Source: Altererythrobacter sp. ZODW24
GTDB taxonomy: Bacteria; Pseudomonadota; Alphaproteobacteria; Sphingomonadales; Sphingomonadaceae
Direction: 5' to 3'
DNA length: 64,000 nt
NCBI RefSeq assembly: GCF_003344885.1
Contig: NZ_CP031155.1
Coordinates: 1,826,001-1,890,000, forward strand
The notes beneath the pieces are model-generated. The model saw only the letters and a program-made list of their open reading frames with translations. It did no database searches and was not told where the DNA came from. The stretch's first letter is position 1, and every line of letters begins with the position of its first letter. Made by a program: the position numbers and the translations under genes. Of the stretch, positions 10,135 to 16,955 are shown piece by piece.

Positions 10135-10530
10135 TTAAGCAGGGCGGTCAGCCGGATCCAGGTTGGGCACATATCCTTCACGTATCCATCCACCGACCTT
10201 GCGGCCGAAACGTGCGATAGCGTGCATATTAAAGAAGTGCATACCGCCCAGCACCACGACCGCCAGGCCGATTTTGCTGCTTAGGAAACGGATCGCGTCA
10301 GCGATGGTCACGGGTTCTTGCCCGTAACGCAGGGCGAGCAAGATGAAGCCGAGGTTCACGAGATAGAACCCCACGACCAGCAAATGGTTGGTCGAGCGCG
10401 CCAGCACCTCGTCATGACCGAAGCAATCGATCAGAAAGACCTCGCCGTTCCTGGACAGGGTCCGCGCCACCCAAACGGTGAGCGAAATGGTGATCAGCAG
10501 ATAGAGAACGTAGGATACGATGATAATCAT
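10135..10530 (-). CDS. Small three-helix membrane protein, regulated with a GbsR-type gene
   Basis: 131 residues, not a family I can name. Three hydrophobic helices: residues about 2-24, 47-70 and 86-108. A short conserved-looking loop (FLIDCFGHDEVLARSTNHL) follows helix 1, and a polar tail ends NLDPADRPA. An ideal ribosome site (GGAGGAAG) precedes the ATG. A palindrome at 10544-10565 sits just upstream and shares TTTCTGTAA with the one before the adjacent GbsR/MarR gene, so the pair is probably co-regulated by that repressor. Confidence 0.8.
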   Translation of the reverse strand: MIIIVSYVLYLLITISLTVWVARTLSRNGEVFLIDCFGHDEVLARSTNHLLVVGFYLVNLGFILLALRYGQEPVTIADAIRFLSSKIGLAVVVLGGMHFFNMHAIARFGRKVGGWIREGYVPNLDPADRPA

Positions 10531-10543
10531 AACTTCCTCCTGT

Positions 10544-10565
10544 TATTTCTGTAATTAGAGAAATA
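10544..10565. promoter_or_regulatory. Palindromic operator candidate upstream of the small membrane-protein gene
   Basis: TATTTCT, eight bases, then AGAAATA: a perfect 7-bp inverted repeat 14 bases upstream of the start codon of the 10530 gene. It contains TTTCTGTAA, which also occurs in the palindrome before the GbsR-type regulator. The shared motif is direct observation; binding by that regulator is inference. Confidence 0.6.
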
Positions 10566-10606
10566 GGTAAGTAAATACGTATTGGGTCCTGTCTGCGGCC
10601 TCCTTT

Positions 10607-11167
10607 TCAGTTTTTGGGGGTGATGTTCTTGTCTCGGCCGGGAATTAGCCGCGCGACCTTGCCGCCTAGCTTCATCAGCGTGACCAGAGTGCTTTTGGGC
10701 AAGCGGCTGACGTCTTCATACCAATGGCCCAGCGTGCCGAGGAATTCATGCATCCGCACGATCCGGTCGCGGACATAGACGGGGGCATCTTCGCGGGCGG
10801 TCAGGCTTGCGGAAAGCTGCTCCAAGGCGACCAGAGTCGGATCAATCTCGCGGCGTTTGCGCTCGCTGGCGATCCGGGTCAGCATTTCCCACAGATCGGT
10901 CTCGGCGACGAAATGATCGCGCCGGTCGCTTTCAACATGGGTACGGCGGACGATGGAATAGGACTGCAATTCCTTAAGGCCGTTGGAGACATTGGAGCGT
11001 GCTAGCTTCAGCGCATCGCAAATCTCTTCGGCATGGCGCGGGCGGTCAGACAAATAGAGATAGGCATGGATCTGCGCGACCGAGCGATTGACGCCCCAAT
11101 GGGTGCCCATCTCGCCCCAGTGGAGGATGAAGGCCCGTGCCTCTGCAATGTCCATCAAAGCTGCCAC
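10607..11167 (-). CDS. GbsR/MarR-family transcriptional regulator
   Basis: 186 residues with a GTG start; AAGGA about ten bases upstream supports GTG over the ATG four codons later. Winged-helix features: AQIHAYLYLSDRPRHAEEIC, a recognition helix in ALKLARSNVSNGLKELQSYS, and a wing ESDRRDHF. The N-terminus (FILHWGEMGTHWGVNRS) is typical of the GbsR branch of MarR. It lies upstream of the small membrane-protein gene on the same strand, with separate palindromes before each gene, which suggests autoregulation and control of that neighbour. The inducing signal is unknown. Confidence 0.88.
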   Translation of the reverse strand: MAALMDIAEARAFILHWGEMGTHWGVNRSVAQIHAYLYLSDRPRHAEEICDALKLARSNVSNGLKELQSYSIVRRTHVESDRRDHFVAETDLWEMLTRIASERKRREIDPTLVALEQLSASLTAREDAPVYVRDRIVRMHEFLGTLGHWYEDVSRLPKSTLVTLMKLGGKVARLIPGRDKNITPKN

Positions 11168-11184
11168 GACTCGATATTCCTTTG

Positions 11185-11202
11185 TTTCTGTAAAAACAGA
11201 AA
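11185..11202. promoter_or_regulatory. Perfect 18-bp palindrome upstream of the GbsR-type regulator
   Basis: TTTCTGT-AAAA-ACAGAAA, a perfect inverted repeat 18 bases upstream of the GTG start. The half-site TTTCTGTAA recurs in the palindrome at 10544-10565. This is the pattern expected of an autoregulatory operator for the adjacent MarR-like dimer. Confidence 0.65.
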
Positions 11203-11305
11203 TAGAAGAATTGATGATGGAGTCAAGCGCTATAGGGGGATTCCGATGGTGTCCTGAGATTGGGCCCGAATCTAGATTGGGTGAGCGCAGGTCGGGGCCG
11301 TAGAA

Positions 11306-11992
11306 TTAGCTGGCGCGGAAGTCTCGGGTCACTTGTCCTGCCACGCCCAGTTCCTGCTCATGGCCTGGCTCGCGCCAAGTCTCGGCCAGTGCTTCGGCCT
11401 CCCATTGTTGCATCGCGGGGAGCGCCAGCATGTGATCGACCCAGGCCTGACCCTTGCCGATATCGAGCCCGAATGTCCGCACGCGGTAAGCAACGGGCGC
11501 GAAGAACGCATCGAGCGCGGTGAATGCAGGCCCAGCCAGAAATGGCCCTCCAAATTGTGCGAGTCCTTGCGTGAAGAGCTCCTCAATCCGCTGGAGATCT
11601 TTGGCCAGCGCCGCATCAGGCACAACCGGTTCAGTGCGAACGCCAACATTCATCGGCGCTTGATTGCGCAACGCACCAAACCCGCCATGCATTTCGGCGA
11701 CGCCGCTCATCGCAAAGGCGCGTGCAGCCTCATCTGCCGGCCAGATACCATCGTGGCGCTCTGCCAGATAAAGCACGATACCCAGCGAGTCCCAGATCGT
11801 TCGGTCGCCATCGATGAGCACTGGAACCTGCCCGGTCGGTGAAAAGGCGCGGAAGGCGTCATAGTTCGACATCGCCGCAAACGGTTCGATACGGTTTTCG
11901 AAGGGAATGCCCAGCGCGGTCATCAAAAGCCACGGCCTGAGCGACCAGCTGGAGTAGTTCCGGTTCGCAGTGATCAGTGTATAATCGGCCAT
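11306..11992 (-). CDS. Glutathione S-transferase family protein
   Basis: 228 residues. Thioredoxin-like N-terminal domain (YTLITANRNYSSWSLRPWLL, cis-Pro region GQVPVLIDGDRTIWDSLGI) and an all-helical C-terminal domain. The NYSSWSLRPW start is characteristic of a bacterial GST branch with a serine near the thiolate-binding position. It is the last gene of the seven-gene scoA-scoB operon, 11 bases after the CoA-transferase gene. Substrate is unknown; the operon context suggests an acyl-CoA-derived or electrophilic intermediate. Confidence 0.9.
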   Translation of the reverse strand: MADYTLITANRNYSSWSLRPWLLMTALGIPFENRIEPFAAMSNYDAFRAFSPTGQVPVLIDGDRTIWDSLGIVLYLAERHDGIWPADEAARAFAMSGVAEMHGGFGALRNQAPMNVGVRTEPVVPDAALAKDLQRIEELFTQGLAQFGGPFLAGPAFTALDAFFAPVAYRVRTFGLDIGKGQAWVDHMLALPAMQQWEAEALAETWREPGHEQELGVAGQVTRDFRAS

Positions 11993-12003
11993 AGGCGCAA
12001 TCC

Positions 12004-13134
12004 TTAAACTTCGTCCTGATGCTCGCCATGCTTTGGCGACGGGCGATCAAGCGCCAACTCCGCGTCTGAGAATTTGAACGGGCTGCGCACTGAGGGAATC
12101 CCCTCAGGCAACTCAACCTGCATTCCCCGAGCTACGACCTGAGGGTCGGCAAATACCTCGTCCAGCTGGTTGATCGGCCCGGCAGGGATGTTGTTCTCAT
12201 CGCACAGCCGTAGCATATCAGCTTTGGTAAATTGCTTCACATCCCGCGCGATTTCCCCATTCATCCATTCGCGATTGGCAAGCCGCCCCGCGTTGCTTTC
12301 CAGCCTTGGATCCTGGGCCAAATCGGCCCTGCCCAATACTGCGCAGAGGCGTTGGAACTGCCGATCATTGCCGGTGGCAAGAATGAAATGCCCATCCGCC
12401 AGCTCATACACCTGATACGGCGCGACTTGCGCGTGGGCATTACCCATTCGTGGCGGATTTTGGCCGGTAGCGAGGTGATACATTGACTGGTTTGCGAGCA
12501 ACGCCACAGAACAATCGAGCAGCGACATATCGACATGCTGCCCCTTGCCGGTCCGCTCGCGCATGGCCAGCGCGGCTTGAATGCCGATAACGGAATAAAT
12601 GCCGCAAGCGAGGTCTGAAACCGACAGGCCCAGCTTCATCGGCTCGCCCTCCGGCTCACCCGTAACGCTCATAATCCCGCTCATGCCCTGTATGACAAAG
12701 TCATATCCGGGGTGATGTGCATAGGGCCCTGTTTGGCCATATCCGGTGATTGAGCAGTAGACCAGCCGCGGGTTGCCTGCTGCCATAGACGCGTAATCGA
12801 GTCCGAACTTCGCTAGGCTTCCGACCTTGAAGTTCTCGATCACGACATCGGCATCGGCGCAAAGCTGTTTGACGAAAGCGAGGTCACCTGCATCACGGAA
12901 ATCAGCGACAACCCCGCGTTTCCCGCGATTGCAGGAATGATAGTAGGCGGACTCCTCCCTGCCGTCCGCGCGGGTGATATAAGGTGGACCCCATTCGCGG
13001 GTTCCGTCGCCCTCGGGGCTTTCGACCTTGATGACATCCGCGCCCAGATCAGCCAGCGTCTGTCCGGCCCAAGGGCCAGCAAGTACACGCGCCAATTCGA
13101 CGACTTTGAGGCCCGCCAGCGGCGTGTTTTTCAT
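12004..13134 (-). CDS. Class III (CaiB/BaiF) CoA-transferase
   Basis: 376 residues, full length. Family III CoA-transferases move CoA between a carboxylate and an acyl-CoA through an aspartyl-CoA thioester. Visible features: VVELARVLAGPWAGQTLADL with VIKVESPEGDGTREWGPPY at the N-terminus, the central ITGYGQTGPYAHHPGYDFVI, and the catalytic-Asp region LGLSVSDLACGIYSVIG. The ATG before KNTPLAG was chosen; an ATG six codons upstream would overlap the preceding GST gene. It lies between two GST genes in the sco operon. The substrate cannot be read from sequence. Confidence 0.9.
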   Translation of the reverse strand: MKNTPLAGLKVVELARVLAGPWAGQTLADLGADVIKVESPEGDGTREWGPPYITRADGREESAYYHSCNRGKRGVVADFRDAGDLAFVKQLCADADVVIENFKVGSLAKFGLDYASMAAGNPRLVYCSITGYGQTGPYAHHPGYDFVIQGMSGIMSVTGEPEGEPMKLGLSVSDLACGIYSVIGIQAALAMRERTGKGQHVDMSLLDCSVALLANQSMYHLATGQNPPRMGNAHAQVAPYQVYELADGHFILATGNDRQFQRLCAVLGRADLAQDPRLESNAGRLANREWMNGEIARDVKQFTKADMLRLCDENNIPAGPINQLDEVFADPQVVARGMQVELPEGIPSVRSPFKFSDAELALDRPSPKHGEHQDEV

Positions 13135-13141
13135 GGGCGAG

Positions 13142-13768
13142 TTAGCGGGCAAGCGTAACCGGACCGCCTAGCTCGATCGCCTTCTTATATGCGGGGCGCG
13201 AAGTCAGCGATGCCTGATAGCGCGCCAGATTCGGACGCGTGGAAAGCAGCCCCATGCTTTCGGCGTGCTCGAGCATATAGGACAGGTTGATATCCGCACC
13301 GGTGAAGTGATCACCGCACAGATATTTGCGGCCTTCGAGATGCTGTTCGACATAATCGAGCTGCTTCACCAGCTCAGCGTCCATGAACCCGATGGCAGTC
13401 TCGGCCAGGCCAAAGCGTGGTGCGAGCATCCGCATAATCATCGGCATGCCCAGCGTACCTTCCGAGAAATGTATCCATTCGAGATATTCAGCGCGAGCGG
13501 CATCGCCTGCACCATGGGCCAGTTTTCCGTTGCCGTATTTCTCAGTCATGAATTCGATGATCGCACCGGATTCGACGATCAGATTGCCATCGATCACCAC
13601 TGCGGGTGCCTTCGACATCGGGTGCACTTCCTTCAGCGAAGGCGGGGCACGGAAAGTCTCGGGGTCACGGTCATGGCACACCAGTTCGTAATCAAGGCCC
13701 AGCTCTTCAGCGAGCCAGATGATCCGTGTGGAGCGGGAAATGCGCAGGTGATGGATGGTAATTGTCAT
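13142..13768 (-). CDS. Glutathione S-transferase family protein
   Basis: 208 residues. N-terminal thioredoxin-like fold begins ITIHHLRISRSTRIIWLAEE, with SKAPAVVIDG and the glutathione-binding VESGAIIEFMTEKYG; the C-terminal helical domain runs from about residue 90. The Ser in ISRSTRI is a plausible glutathione-activating residue, as in beta/theta-like GSTs. It follows scoB by five bases and precedes the class III CoA-transferase gene by seven, so it is translationally coupled within the operon. It is distinct in sequence from the second GST at 11306. Confidence 0.92.
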   Translation of the reverse strand: MTITIHHLRISRSTRIIWLAEELGLDYELVCHDRDPETFRAPPSLKEVHPMSKAPAVVIDGNLIVESGAIIEFMTEKYGNGKLAHGAGDAARAEYLEWIHFSEGTLGMPMIMRMLAPRFGLAETAIGFMDAELVKQLDYVEQHLEGRKYLCGDHFTGADINLSYMLEHAESMGLLSTRPNLARYQASLTSRPAYKKAIELGGPVTLAR

Positions 13769-13773
13769 GCAGA

Positions 13774-14409
13774 TCAGCTTTCAAAAGAGGCAGTAGTTTT
13801 GGCGGCGATGTCTTCGGCGGTAACGCCCGGTGCAAGTTCAACCAGCTTGAACGGACTCTCATGATCAGCGCGGTGGAACACGGCGAGGTCAGTGATAATC
13901 ATGTCGACCACGTTCTTGCCGGTTAGAGGAAGGGAGCATGAAGGAATGAACTTCGGGCTGCCATCTTTCGCGCAGTGATCCATAACGACGATGATCTTCT
14001 TCACGCCCGCGACCAGATCCATCGCGCCGCCCATGCCCTTGATCATTTTTCCCGGGATCATCCAATTGGCGATGTCGCCATTTTCTGCGACTTCCATTGC
14101 GCCCAGAACAGTCAGATCAATATGTCCGCCGCGGATCATGGCGAAGCTGGCGGCGCTGTCGAAATAGGCTGACCGGTCTAGCTCGCTGATGGTTTGCTTG
14201 CCCGCGTTAATCAGATCGGCGTCTTCCTCGCCCTCATAGGGGAAAGGGCCGATGCCAAGCATGCCGTTTTCGCTTTGCAGCGTCACGTCCATGCCGGCTG
14301 GAATATGGTTCGCCACCAGCGTCGGGATGCCGATGCCGAGATTGACGTAATATCCGTCTTCGAGTTCCTGAGCCGCACGCGCGGCCATCTGGTTTCTATC
14401 CCATGGCAT
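13774..14409 (-). CDS. scoB: 3-oxoacid CoA-transferase, subunit B
   Basis: Beta subunit of succinyl-CoA:3-ketoacid CoA-transferase, which activates acetoacetate and related 3-oxoacids. 211 residues. The catalytic glutamate lies in the ENGMLGIGP motif ([17 protein letters not shown]); [24 protein letters not shown] and [16 protein letters not shown] are family hallmarks. Subunit A is in the same operon but two unrelated genes separate them, which is unusual, as scoA and scoB are normally adjacent. Confidence 0.96.
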   Translation of the reverse strand: MPWDRNQMAARAAQELEDGYYVNLGIGIPTLVANHIPAGMDVTLQSENGMLGIGPFPYEGEEDADLINAGKQTISELDRSAYFDSAASFAMIRGGHIDLTVLGAMEVAENGDIANWMIPGKMIKGMGGAMDLVAGVKKIIVVMDHCAKDGSPKFIPSCSLPLTGKNVVDMIITDLAVFHRADHESPFKLVELAPGVTAEDIAAKTTASFES

Positions 14410-14423
14410 GTTGTCAGTTCACC

Positions 14424-14966
14424 TTAATCTGTTTGCATATCGGCAGGGAGAGGGTTGTCCGGGCCTTCGGCCTGCCAGAAAATCGATTGGACCAGCCAGC
14501 GGCCTTCGATCCGCACAAGCTGGAAGCTGTTGATGCCGCGCACGGAGCCGTCTTCTCCAAATGTGCCGGAGTATGATGACCAGACATGCGCAATATCGCC
14601 GTAGACTTCCATCCGGCGGGCTAACTCGCTCTCAGTAAAACCTGATTCCACGAGAAACGGGCCGCTGTTCTTGATGTAATCTTCGACCGTGCCGCCCTGC
14701 AGGCCGCGCGGAGTGACCGCGGTCAACCTCGCATCGGGCGTGAACATCGCGCGCATTGCGCCGAAATCGCGCTGTTGTCCGGCCGGCCCGGAGATCACTG
14801 CGTAGACGTTCGTTACAGCCTGATCGATTGCCGCGATATCGGCTGGATCGGCGACGCTGGTGAGGACCCTGCCCGATGCGCCCTCGGGATAGGTGTTATA
14901 AGTATTGTTGGTCGAGCAGCCTGCCAGGGCAAGCGCCGCAGCGGTGATAAGAAGCTTTGCCGTCAT
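14424..14966 (-). CDS. NTF2/SnoaL-like lipoprotein
   Basis: 180 residues. A lipoprotein signal ends in the lipobox ALAGC (residues about 12-16). The rest matches the NTF2-like cone fold: helix AIDQAVTNVYAVISGP, DFGAMRAMFTPDARLTAV, and a C-terminal sheet with HVWSSYSGTFGEDGSVRGINSF and WLVQSIFWQ. Such domains bind small hydrophobic ligands or act as isomerases or hydratases; no catalytic assignment is possible here. It lies three bases after the HAD-like lipoprotein gene and 14 before scoB, so two envelope proteins sit inside a cytoplasmic metabolic operon. Confidence 0.85.
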   Translation of the reverse strand: MTAKLLITAAALALAGCSTNNTYNTYPEGASGRVLTSVADPADIAAIDQAVTNVYAVISGPAGQQRDFGAMRAMFTPDARLTAVTPRGLQGGTVEDYIKNSGPFLVESGFTESELARRMEVYGDIAHVWSSYSGTFGEDGSVRGINSFQLVRIEGRWLVQSIFWQAEGPDNPLPADMQTD

Positions 14967-14969
14967 ATC

Positions 14970-15851
14970 CTATGATCCCTCAGTAATGAACGGTGTCGGC
15001 GCGAGGAACCATCCCTTGTCATACAGCCGGTCCAGGCCAATCGCAGCAACCGGGTCGCGCAGGTAGAAATACGCTTCGTCGAAATCGCCCTTTTCGTCGC
15101 CCGCAATTGCCACAATACAAAACCGCATCGCGGCTTGCTCACGCAGAGCCTGCTTGCGGCCATCCTCGCCAGCGCCAAGGAGCAGCGAGTCTTCGGTCAC
15201 TTCTGCAAAACCGGCGCGCTTGATCGCAGTAACGACTTCATCCGAAAAATTTGGCGACAGATCGGAAATCCATAGGACCTGAACCGAGTTCGCACTGAGC
15301 TCGCGTAGTGCCTCGCGCAAACCGGGATCAATGAACGTGCGCGCTGTGGCGTCGAAAATATCGCCCGGCGGGTCGATGTCGATCAATACAGCAGCCGGTT
15401 GTCCGTAACATTCTTGGACCTCGCCATCGAGGCGCGCGGGATCCTTCAGGATTGCTGAAGTGCGGCTACCTTCGGACAGGTCGACTTGTGTCTGGTCCAT
15501 CACGTAGTTGGTGAAGCCCGAGTAGCTCTTATACGCTGCAGGAGCGGCGCTTTCGGGCGCACCGGATGGGGCAGGCAGCTCGGTGAGTTCGAGTATTTCA
15601 TAGGTGTCGCTGCCGCGTGATTCGCCCAATTCAGCGAGCGCGACTGCTTCGCCTCGGGTCAATTCGGCTGCCTCACTTTGCCGGGCAGCAGGCGGTATGG
15701 CCGCGCTGGCCGTCATAGGCCGAGCTTCTTTCTCGCCCCCGCCTTGCTGTGTCGCCATCGCCCCGGCGGCTGCCAAAGGTAACAAGGCTGCCGCGCAGCC
15801 GCCGCTTAGTAACGGCAGCGTTAGCGCAGCGATTACAAAGCGTAATTTCAT
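14970..15851 (-). CDS. HAD-like secreted lipoprotein of unknown function
   Basis: 293 residues. The N-terminus ([20 protein letters not shown]) is a signal with a slightly degenerate lipobox (SGGC). An Ala/Glu-rich linker covers about residues 35-115. The C-terminal part resembles class B/C acid phosphatases of the HAD superfamily: motif I as AVLIDIDPPGD near residue 150, motif II as VLWISDLS, a lysine in GRKQALREQAA, and motif IV-like IAGDEKGDFDEAY near 265. The motif I residue after DxD is altered (DPP), so activity is uncertain. Its start codon overlaps the scoA stop by one base. Confidence 0.75.
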   Translation of the reverse strand: MKLRFVIAALTLPLLSGGCAAALLPLAAAGAMATQQGGGEKEARPMTASAAIPPAARQSEAAELTRGEAVALAELGESRGSDTYEILELTELPAPSGAPESAAPAAYKSYSGFTNYVMDQTQVDLSEGSRTSAILKDPARLDGEVQECYGQPAAVLIDIDPPGDIFDATARTFIDPGLREALRELSANSVQVLWISDLSPNFSDEVVTAIKRAGFAEVTEDSLLLGAGEDGRKQALREQAAMRFCIVAIAGDEKGDFDEAYFYLRDPVAAIGLDRLYDKGWFLAPTPFITEGS

Positions 15852-16558
15852 CAGGCCGCTTCACGCTCGCGGGTGGTCACGAATTCGATCTTCTTGTCGT
15901 AGGGCGCGCCCACGATCATGCGTTGGACGTAAACACCGGGCAAATGGATGCTGTCAGGATCGAGCGAGCCGGTCGGGACGATCTCTTCGACTTCCACCAC
16001 GCAGAACTTGCCGCATGTCGCGGCCGGCTGATTGAAGTTGCGCGCGGTTTTGCGGAACACGACGTTTCCGCTCTCATCTGCTTTCCATGCCTTCACGATG
16101 GCTAGGTCGGCGAAAATGCCTTCTTCGAGGATGTAGTCCTCACCATTGAAGCTCTTCACTTCCTTGCCTTTGGCGACCTGAGTGCCGACACCGGTCTTGG
16201 TGTAAAAGCCCGGGATGCCTGCTCCACCAGCGCGCATCCGCTCGGCCAGCGTGCCTTGGGGGCAGAATTCAACCTCGAGCTCGCCTGACAGGAACTGGCG
16301 TTCGAATTCCTTGTTTTCACCGACATAGGAGCTGATCATTTTTGCGACCTGTTTGGTCCGCAGCAGCATGCCGATGCCCTCATTGTCGATCCCGGCATTG
16401 TTGCTTGCGAATGTCAGGCCTTTGACGCCGCTCTCGCGGATCGCCAGCAGCAGTTTTTCCGGAATACCGCAAAGTCCGAAGCCGCCAGATGCGATCAACA
16501 TATTGTCTGACAGAATGCCGTCCAAAGCAGCAGCGGCATCGGGATAGAGTTTCTTCAT
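15851..16558 (-). CDS. scoA: 3-oxoacid CoA-transferase, subunit A
   Basis: Alpha subunit of succinyl-CoA:3-oxoacid CoA-transferase. 235 residues. Family signature [13 protein letters not shown] near residue 26; [38 protein letters not shown] and [14 protein letters not shown] are all typical. First gene of the seven-gene operon reading leftward, overlapping the next gene by one base (TGATG). The 397-base upstream region carries several palindromes. Confidence 0.96.
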   Translation of the reverse strand: MKKLYPDAAAALDGILSDNMLIASGGFGLCGIPEKLLLAIRESGVKGLTFASNNAGIDNEGIGMLLRTKQVAKMISSYVGENKEFERQFLSGELEVEFCPQGTLAERMRAGGAGIPGFYTKTGVGTQVAKGKEVKSFNGEDYILEEGIFADLAIVKAWKADESGNVVFRKTARNFNQPAATCGKFCVVEVEEIVPTGSLDPDSIHLPGVYVQRMIVGAPYDKKIEFVTTREREAA

Positions 16559-16678
16559 TTACGCGTCCTCTTGGGGGCGGCTGGGGAACAGGCGTAGCTT
16601 TAGTCAATCCGGCGGGCCCTGTCACCCAGCGGGGCTTACGGCAGCGCGGCTAATGCATGTGTTCGCAACTGCAGCAAT

Positions 16679-16739
16679 CAAGTTGCATAACTTGCAAGTT
16701 GTGGTGATCTTTTCGCACTTGCACAAAAATGCGATCACC
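16679..16739. promoter_or_regulatory. Cluster of palindromes: probable operator region
   Basis: CAAGTT-GCAT-AACTTG (16679-16694) is a perfect inverted repeat and overlaps a second one, AACTTGCAAGTT (16689-16700), a perfect 12-bp palindrome. A third inverted repeat, GGTGATC (16703-16709) with GATCACC (16733-16739), flanks a further TTGCA copy. TTGCA occurs three times in this stretch. Two or more regulator sites controlling scoA, the forward transcript, or both are likely; the regulator is not in the window. Confidence 0.6.
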
Positions 16740-16749
16740 AACATATAGG

Positions 16750-16818
16750 GCGGGCCTTTCAGGCATCCTCTCCCAAAACTTCCAAGGCCCGGCCGGTTAT
16801 CCGCCCGGGTCTTTTTTT
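16750..16818 (+). ncRNA. Candidate small RNA of about 65-70 nt
   Basis: A forward terminator with seven T residues ends here although no forward gene precedes it. Upstream lie TTGCAC (16719-16724) and TATAGG (16744-16749), an imperfect promoter pair with a 19-base spacer. The predicted transcript has an unstructured pyrimidine-rich stretch (GGCATCCTCTCCCAAAAC) before the terminator stem; CCTCTCC could pair with ribosome-binding sites, as in several alphaproteobacterial trans-acting small RNAs. No named family was recognised. It could instead be a terminated leader of the CDC48-like gene. Confidence 0.4.
16786..16818 (+). terminator. Strong intrinsic terminator without an upstream forward gene
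   Basis: Stem GGCCCGG (16786-16792) with CCGGGTC (16805-16811), inner CGG/CCG pairs closing a TTAT loop, then TTTTTTT (16812-16818). It lies 138 bases before the CDC48-like start, so it ends either an orphan small RNA or an attenuated leader. Confidence 0.75.
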
Positions 16819-16955
16819 GTCCTCATTCAGCGCAATAACTCAGGCGATCCTGGGACCGGTTCGCAGACAATGTGCCAGTGACTGTTTGAAAAGCGTGGCC
16901 CAGCACCCTAGCTGTGGTGCTTACCAGAACATATTTCACTCAGGAGCATTGGCAC

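Larger units (their letters stand above)
16559..16955. other. Control region between scoA and the CDC48-like gene
   Basis: 397 bases without a protein gene, between divergently transcribed genes. It holds a cluster of inverted and direct repeats (16679-16739), a weak forward promoter-like pair, a strong intrinsic terminator (16786-16818) pointing rightward with no forward-strand gene before it, and about 120 bases of plain leader ending in the CDC48-like ribosome site. The individual parts are listed separately. Confidence 0.8.
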
